A program made the translations under genes and the position numbers. 64,000 nucleotides of DNA from Stenocarpella maydis (Eukaryota > Ascomycota > Sordariomycetes > Diaporthales > Diaporthaceae), in assembly GCA_002270565.1 (NCBI GenBank), contig NQMI01000090.1, positions 124,001-188,000 of the forward strand, given 5' to 3'. Under the pieces are notes generated by a model, which had not been told where the DNA came from, ran no database searches, and saw nothing but the letters and a program-made list of their open reading frames with translations. Positions 58,174-64,000 of this stretch are shown piece after piece; position 1 is the first letter of the stretch, and each line of letters begins with the position of its first letter.

Positions 58174-59435
58174 TTTGGAGAGACAGTCATGGAGCTTATG
58201 GATGTTGTGGAGGCACTGCTGCTGGAGGAAGTGCTGCTGCCGCTGCTGCCGAAGATATGTCCTCTGGGTAGCTGGAGATTATTGTTGAAGCATGGGCTGT
58301 TTGTTGTGGATGAACAGCAAAAAAGCGATCTGAGAGGCCGGAAAATAGAGCAGCGCCGGCACCGGCAACGATGGCAAGAATAAGTGCAGCACAGGCGAGG
58401 CTATTGGGGAGGTAACGACGACGACCATGCGATGGGTTGAGGGCGGGCGCAAGGAAAGGGCGTGCAAGAAGCCCTGCCTCTGTGCTGGATTGTCTGAGCA
58501 GCAAGCAAGTGATTCAAGCCTGGACGAGTCGAGCTTGCTTGTGTTCACTTAGATCTGCTCGCCCAAGCGTCGTCGCATAGTCAGCTTGACCTGTTGTCAA
58601 AAGCGTTGCCCAGCATGCAGAAGCCAGATCAGAAGTCTCAAAAGCATGTGAGCGCATGCTCAGCTCAGCTTTGCTGTGCACATGGGCCCCGAGGCGCTAG
58701 CCAGGCCATGGCTGCAGACAGTACTCCGTACCCCCATCGAAACTGCAGGGTAGCTACATGAGAAGGAGCATACCCCTCCACACGGACCATGTCCTTTTCG
58801 CCGGCAGGCAGGCAGACTTGACTTGCCTCGAAGGCCTGGGTGGGAGGCAGCTAGGCTAGGCTCAGCAAGCGGCCTCGTGGTGAAGCATGTGGAAGCAAAA
58901 GACGGTGCTGGCTTGCCCACTGGTAGTGAGTACATTGCAATGCAGACTTTGTTTCTGATGCCTCCCTCAGTAGCAACAGTAGGCCTCACAGTAAGAGTTC
59001 CGAGCCGTAAATCTCACGAAGCAGCATGGAATTAATTGATTATTTGAAGATTATTTCCTCCTCAATCGAGACGTTTTGATTACAGACACCCAACTCCCTT
59101 TATTACTGCTGCAGCGAAGGCCAACTGATCCAGTGGCCTCCCCTCCGCAGGACAGCGTAGCTCGTCGTCTCTGTTGCTGGCCCTCTACTCCGTACTTCCC
59201 CCTCGGCGTTGGTCCGTGCGTAGGGCTACCGCGCACCAAACCTTTCACTGCGCCCAATTTTTTGATTTTGGTCGGATTGCAACCTTTTATGTGACCGCTT
59301 GCCCCCGACCGAACTCCCACCTTCAATCGGCCAGCGACGACAACTCAACTCCACTGGAATCCCCCGACTCGACAACACTCCCGTAAATCGACAGAACCTT
59401 TCACGATCTCCCGATCACAGAACAGCCGAGTCAAC
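58174..59435. promoter_or_regulatory. Divergent region YMR1 / RPS3
   Basis: 1.26 kb between divergent starts. It contains two exact copies of TACTCCGTAC (58722-58731 and 59186-59195); the second is about 240 bp upstream of the RPS3 ATG. A CTC/CAAC-rich leader precedes RPS3. No other gene supported. Confidence 0.5.
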
Positions 59436-60517
59436 ATGGCGGTCCCAGGTGCCCAGATGTGAGTTGCATCCCCGACCACCAACCAGCCTGCCTGCCCCTT
59501 CATTTCACCCGACAAAGACGACGCCCGCGGCAAACTGGGCAGACAAATTGTTGCAAGGGGATGGAGGCTAGATTGGCCCTTCGTTGGAATGGTTTTCGCG
59601 CCGCTCGAACGGTATCTGTGGACAATGTGTCTGCCAAGGGACCAGCCATTCATTGCTCGAGCCGTTTTGGACACAATATGCAATCACTTGATCACACATA
59701 CCCACACATGCAGGACCCTCTTTGGCTGACTGACATTACGATTCCCAACAGCTCCAAGCGGAGAAAGTTCGTCGCCGACGGTGTCTTCTACGCCGAGCTG
59801 AACGAGTTCTTCCAGCGCGAGCTGGCCGAGGAGGGATACTCCGGCGTCGAAGTCCGTGTAACCCCCACCGTCACCGACATCATCATCCGCGCCACCCACA
59901 CCCAGGAGGTTCTCGGTGAGCAGGGGCGCCGCATCCGCGAGCTCACCTCCCTTATCCAGAAGCGCTTCAAGTTCCCCGAGAACAGCGTCTCCCTCTACGC
60001 CGCCAAGGTCCAGAACCGTGGTCTGTCGGCTGTCGCCCAGTGCGAGTCCCTCCGCTACAAGCTCCTCAACGGTCTCGCCGTCCGTCGTGCCTGCTATGGT
60101 GTTCTGCGCTTTATCATGGAATCCGGCGCCAAGGGTTGCGAGGTCGTCGTCTCCGGCAAGCTCCGTGCCGCCCGTGCCAAGTCCATGAAGTTCACCGACG
60201 GCTTCATGATTCACTCCGGTCAGCCCGCCAAGGAGTTCATCGACAGCGCCACCCGTCACGTCCTCCTCCGCCAGGGTGTGCTCGGTATCAAGGTCAAGAT
60301 CATGCGCGGCTCCGACCCCGAGGGCAAGGCCGGCCCCCAGAAGTCCCTTCCCGACGCCGTCACCATCCTCGAGCCCAAGGACGAGGCCCCCGTCGTCCAG
60401 CCCGTCTCTCAGGACTACGGCGCCAAGGCCGCCCAGGTCCAGGCCGCGGCTGAGGCTGCCCGGGCGCAGGAGGAGCAGGCAGAGGGTGAGGAGCAGCCCG
60501 CTGTGGCGGAGCAATAG
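59436..60517 (+). CDS. RPS3: 40S ribosomal protein uS3
   Basis: Two exons (59436-59458 and 59752-60517) encode 262 aa. uS3 sits at the mRNA entry channel of the small ribosomal subunit. The first exon carries only MAVPGAQI, and the 293-bp intron is far longer than others in the window. The N-terminal KH type-2 domain has [25 protein letters not shown] and [37 protein letters not shown]. The C-terminal domain has [37 protein letters not shown] and [13 protein letters not shown] Glu/Ala/Gln tail ends EEQPAVAEQ. Codon use is markedly C-ending, as expected for high expression. Near-identity to the universal family makes this the surest call in the window. Confidence 0.98.
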
Positions 60518-61310
60518 GTGGCTTCCCCCGCGAGACACGCGCGTCATCCATCCCTTCAGCTCCCGACTCGTTCGCATGAGGGTTTGAATCGTCCCCTGAC
60601 CCCCGACGACAACCGCAATCCTTTTCAGCCCCTCCCCGCGGGGACAGCCCCTTCGGAGCTCCTGGCGGCGGACGTTGCATTGGAGGGAATAGCCGGCCCC
60701 CGCCTGCATGTGAGCGACCTTGATGCTTCTGAGTCGGGGAAATATTGAGGGGAGGGATGGAGAGTTTTCAATCACAAAACATCAGGGCCTGGCGTAATTG
60801 AAATGTATTTTGCTGGTTTCAGGGACAGGGACAGTCGCTGGGAAGGTTGCTGAGGTTCTTATTGTAGTCTGCAGCCTGGGCCGCTCAAGAAGAACAACGA
60901 AAGGCAACGAGGAAACGACAACTTATATCCATGCATCCCGGTCGACCTAACCTATTGACATGTCTCCAAGTGTAATGCTCCAGTGCTAGAGCATGCTCCA
61001 TGCTTGTCTGCTTGCGTGGGGCTTTCATGCCGTTTAAACAACTCGAGACGCTCAAAGAATGCTACCTAGGACTCCAGTGTGACATATCATCAACAATGAC
61101 AGTTCCCCTCGGCCGTCAGTTCCATTACTGACAGTTGCTGCCTTCCTACCCTCCCGCGGGCGCCGCACCGCACTCTTGCTGCCATACTCCCGTCGCCCAG
61201 CCCACACCACAAACTGATGCGGGCCACACCTCCAAGTGCAGCCACGACCCAGCCAGACAACCCCCTCCCCCCCGATAACAACTACCAGCCCGTCAAGCCC
61301 GTCCTGTAAT
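60518..61310. other. Intergenic, convergent 3' ends
   Basis: 0.8 kb between RPS3 (+) and the DUF4112 gene (-). No supported gene or repeat. Confidence 0.55.
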
Positions 61311-62502
61311 CTACCGTGCCGCCCCGCTCTCCGACTCGCTGTCGGTATCGTCATCCCTCCTCCAGAAGGGCAGGAAGTGGTGGGTGCGCCCGCCGCCCCC
61401 AGCGCGCGGCTGCTGTGCTGGACCTGACGAGGATCGAGCCGCCCCGGCCCCAGCGGTCACGGTTCCGTACGACGGCGCGGCGCCGGCCGTCGCAACCATG
61501 CGGGCCTGCGCCCTGGGCTGCGACGAGGCCAGCAGCGGCTCACGGGCGGTGGCGGCATGCTGCTGCTGGCTGGGCAACCTCCTGGCCGCCCTCTGCCGCA
61601 GGAGGGCCTCAACGCGCATGCAGTTGCGCGTGTTTGGCTTGATGATGGCCGTGAGGATGTCGCCAACGACGGGTACCAGCTTGATGGCGAAGTCGATCAG
61701 GGCCCAGAGGAGCATGGCCGCGAGGGTCGGGGCGGGCAGGCCGCCCTGGACCTTCCTTGCGGCGCGGACAAGGGTCAGGGCGTTGAAGAGCGAGATGATG
61801 TCTAAGAAGGGCCGGCCGTGTTAGAGTGACTGGTCTTTGTGTGTGTGTGAGAGGGAAGCACCCGGTGAGATTGCCAGCCCTGCCGGGGATTCCCATCTCC
61901 AAGAGTAGTCAGATACTGATACCAGAAGAGACGACTCACCACCTACGACAGGAAGCAGACCCCAGAGGGTCACGGTGCCGAACTGGATGTGAAGACCGCA
62001 GCAGCAGTGGCAGTCTGGATTTTGATTGGCATTAGCCTTCCATCGCACACAAGTAGGCACAGTGAGCGTAGGCTCTGGGGCTGCCCCCCCCCCCAATCAC
62101 ACACCATCTGGGTGTTCCCATACAGGACCCTCATGGGGGAAGGCATTAATAAGAGTGCGAGTGGCTAGGGCAACATACCGATCCACCACTCATACCTGTA
62201 AGCTTTGCGCTGCACCGTCTTGAGGATACGCTCGTCGTGGGCGCTCAGCCCCGGCGGCAACGACTTCTTGAGCTTTTTGCGCCGGCCGTCCTCCGTGACG
62301 AGGATATCATACCTCGGGTTCTGGGGGAGATATACATGAGCTAGGTGAGCAACACAGTGGGCATCCTCACGTTCGAGATCCCTCTGTCTACCTGCCTCCC
62401 TCTCCCGTTCACTCTTCCTGTCCGACTTACCTCAGGCCCAAAGTTGTCCTCCAGCTTGTCCCCGACGTACTTAGTAGCCAAGAATTTCGCGAGGAACGCC
62501 AT
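61311..62502 (-). CDS. DUF4112 membrane-associated protein
   Basis: Four exons (62502-62431, 62320-62179, 62014-61940, 61801-61311) give 259 aa. The N terminus is MAFLAKFLATKYVGDKLEDNFGPE, then PRYDILVTEDGRRKKLKKSLPPGLSAHDERILKTVQRKAYRYEWWID. The DUF4112 core is hydrophobic with two repeated turns, GLLPVVGDIISLFNALTLVRAAR and WALIDFAIKLVPVVGDILTAI, likely two membrane-dipping or TM hairpins. It continues IIKPNTRNCMRVEALLRQRA. Exon 3 contains an unusual Cys cluster (DCHCCCGL) just before the first hairpin. The C terminus is Ala/Gly/Arg/Ser-rich and ends with acidic Ser repeats. No biochemical role is known for the family; it is placed in a membrane only from hydrophobicity. Confidence 0.85.
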
Positions 62503-63538
62503 TCTTTTGTGGGAGTCACTCTGCGAGAATGATGTAGGTTTGGGAATGCTGACTGGTTATGAGATGGCGAGGTACTTGGTTTTACTGCGGAATCTAGTGT
62601 GACCAGAAGTACCTTGACATGGTTCGTCGTTGTGTGCTACAGCGCACCCCCCCACGCGAGGGACAATCAGCCGTCCAGCTGGCGACAGCTGGCTGCAGTT
62701 GTGAAGAGTGGAATGTGAAAACAGGTGAACCTGTCATCCCACAGGCCGTCACCGGCTGGTACCTGTTTAGAACAGAATAAAATGCGAATGAAGCTAGACT
62801 ATCATCAGACGATGGAACTGACTAATTTCTGGGTAGGTATCTTCTTGTTGAAAATATTCTTCCACAGCGACCGTTTCGAGCCTCGAACCTCGAGCTATAA
62901 CACCGCGCCAAGCTTTCGGATTTGATCCCATATGAAATTCGACAATCAACAAATTATAACTGAGCATTCTTTATATAACAGGCCTTCAAGGCTGTCTGGT
63001 CTATGATGAAACTAGGTGCTCGATCTTGGAAGCTCGGTCTTGACCTGGGTCAAGAGAGCTCCATGATGTGTCCACCTTGGTGTTAATACTAGCCGGGGCC
63101 CGGTCATCCTCCTCGTACAAGTACAGCTCGCCCGTGAGAGAACCAAGATATTGGCCAACCATCCATGAATATTCCCGAGACGCCAAATTGCCAGATGACA
63201 ACCACCCCAGTCCAGGCCGTTCCCATCACCGTGCCTTGTATACAGCCCACCGCATTGCTTCGTGTCGTGTCGTAAACTCGCCATACACCTTTCCTACTCG
63301 CCCATGACAGATGGCCTTCAGGTTCTCCAGCGAATTCGTTTAAGCCTTTGGTCACAGGGTTGGGGGCTCGGGTCTCCAAGCACTTCTAAATGTGACAAGG
63401 CGTGGATATACAGGGCGGAGTACCGCTTTACGGTACATAGAGCAGATGCGACGTAAAAAAAAAAGGTACCGAAACTCTAACCCGTAAACTCAATCTTCCG
63501 GTCCGGCCCATCGGTCGGTCGGTGGGTGTCCGTTCTGG
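62503..63538. other. Intergenic 1.0 kb, AT-richer
   Basis: Upstream of the DUF4112 gene and 3' flank of the NIPA-type gene. The stretch 62780-62990 is clearly more AT-rich than the rest of the window but shows no transposon coding remnant. Nothing supported. Confidence 0.5.
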
Positions 63539-64000
63539 TCACCGCTCGCCAGACTTTGGCGGCTGCATCTCACTCGATCTCGATCTCCCATTCGCCGACG
63601 CAGAGCCATTCTGCTTGGTCTTTGCGCCATTTCGCTCGTCGTCGCTATCCTCCGCAAGGTCTGTCAGGCCAAATTCGGCAGCCTCTTCCTCGTCGTACGC
63701 CCGCATCAGGCCCTCGCGGTCGCCGTTATGACCGAGACTCCTACGGGCTTCCATGCTCATGCGCGTCTGGATCTGCGAGATCATGTCCGTACCCACGGAG
63801 TCGTCACCACCCCGCCCAGAGAGCATCTTGAAACCGTTTGGATCGCCGCGTGACAAGTTCAAGAGGTAAACGCCCGTGAAGGTGACGAGGAAGCCGCAGA
63901 GAAGCGAGAGCGTGTTGATGGGGTCAGTAGTGTTGAAACCACTGTATAGTATGAACGAGGCACAGAGGGTTGCGGTCGTAAAGGTAACGTAGTATAATGG
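63539..64000 (-). CDS. NIPA/DUF803-type Mg2+ transporter, C-terminal part
   Basis: The open frame runs off the right end of the window; the last 153 residues are present. The final two TM helices can be read: YYVTFTTATLCASFILYSGF and TLSLLCGFLVTFTGVYLLNL, linked by NTTDPIN. The cytosolic tail then begins SRGDPNG, with a GRGGDDS segment and a Ser/Asn/acidic end (DLAEDSDDERNG). These match the C-terminal end of fungal NIPA-like magnesium transporters. Magnesium as substrate is from family knowledge only. Confidence 0.85.
   Translation of the reverse strand, partial: PLYYVTFTTATLCASFILYSGFNTTDPINTLSLLCGFLVTFTGVYLLNLSRGDPNGFKMLSGRGGDDSVGTDMISQIQTRMSMEARRSLGHNGDREGLMRAYDEEEAAEFGLTDLAEDSDDERNGAKTKQNGSASANGRSRSSEMQPPKSGER

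Noticed and set aside
59684..60775. 363-codon minus-strand frame rich in Leu, Gly and Asp
   Set aside because: Antisense shadow of RPS3, caused by its strong C-ending codon bias.
62860..62950. Possible tRNA B-box-like GGTTCGAGGC (minus strand)
   Set aside because: No matching A box, acceptor stem or cloverleaf could be formed.

Overview
This is nuclear DNA of a filamentous ascomycete, most probably a Sordariomycete. Most genes carry short introns of about 48-180 bp with fungal GTRAGT-type donors. The proteins match the filamentous-fungal forms of their families: a Gal4-type Zn2Cys6 activator with a middle homology region, a 2EXR protein, a fungal MIF-like protein, a DUF4112 protein and a 6.6 kDa complex I subunit. 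Genes are GC-rich and lie on both strands, separated by intergenic stretches of 0.2-4.4 kb full of microsatellites and homopolymers. I see no rRNA, convincing tRNA, CRISPR array, prophage or intact transposon. The gene models were spliced by hand; in every complete model the exon lengths sum to a whole number of codons.

Layout. 1-6.9 kb: 3' part of the PP2A scaffold subunit (+), the eEF1A lysine methyltransferase EFM4 (-) and a 1,027-aa Gln/His-rich protein of unknown function (-). 6.9-11.1 kb: gene-free, with GGGCA tracts and a 33-nt poly(A). 11.1-18.2 kb: YAK1 kinase (-) and the three-RRM protein PUB1 (-). 20.0-27.0 kb: an LCAT-like alpha/beta hydrolase (-), a glutathione S-transferase (-) and a 75-aa complex I subunit in four exons (+). 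27.4-31.8 kb: SAP18 (-) and PRP18 (+) share a divergent promoter, followed by COP9 signalosome subunit 1 (-). 31.8-36.2 kb: gene-free. 36.2-41.6 kb: Zn2Cys6 activator (+) and the Rag GTPase GTR2 (-). 43.7-46.5 kb: MIF-like protein (-) and a four-TM protein (-). 49.9-51.3 kb: a 2EXR gene split by an assembly gap (+). 51.7-64.0 kb: APC4 (-), the myotubularin YMR1 (-), RPS3 (+), a DUF4112 protein (-) and the 3' end of a NIPA-type transporter (-).

The genes do not form a pathway or a secondary-metabolite cluster. They are mostly housekeeping and signalling genes: PP2A, YAK1 and GTR2 in nutrient signalling; CSN1 and APC4 in ubiquitin-dependent control; PRP18 and PUB1 in RNA processing. I found no clearly new biological system. 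The points most worth checking are: two same-frame open stretches downstream of the YMR1 stop; a MIF-fold protein without the catalytic proline; an approximately 200-bp duplication around the N gap that looks like an assembly artefact; a short poly(A)-ended insertion with 8-bp direct repeats; and two 10-bp intergenic motifs that recur more often than expected.
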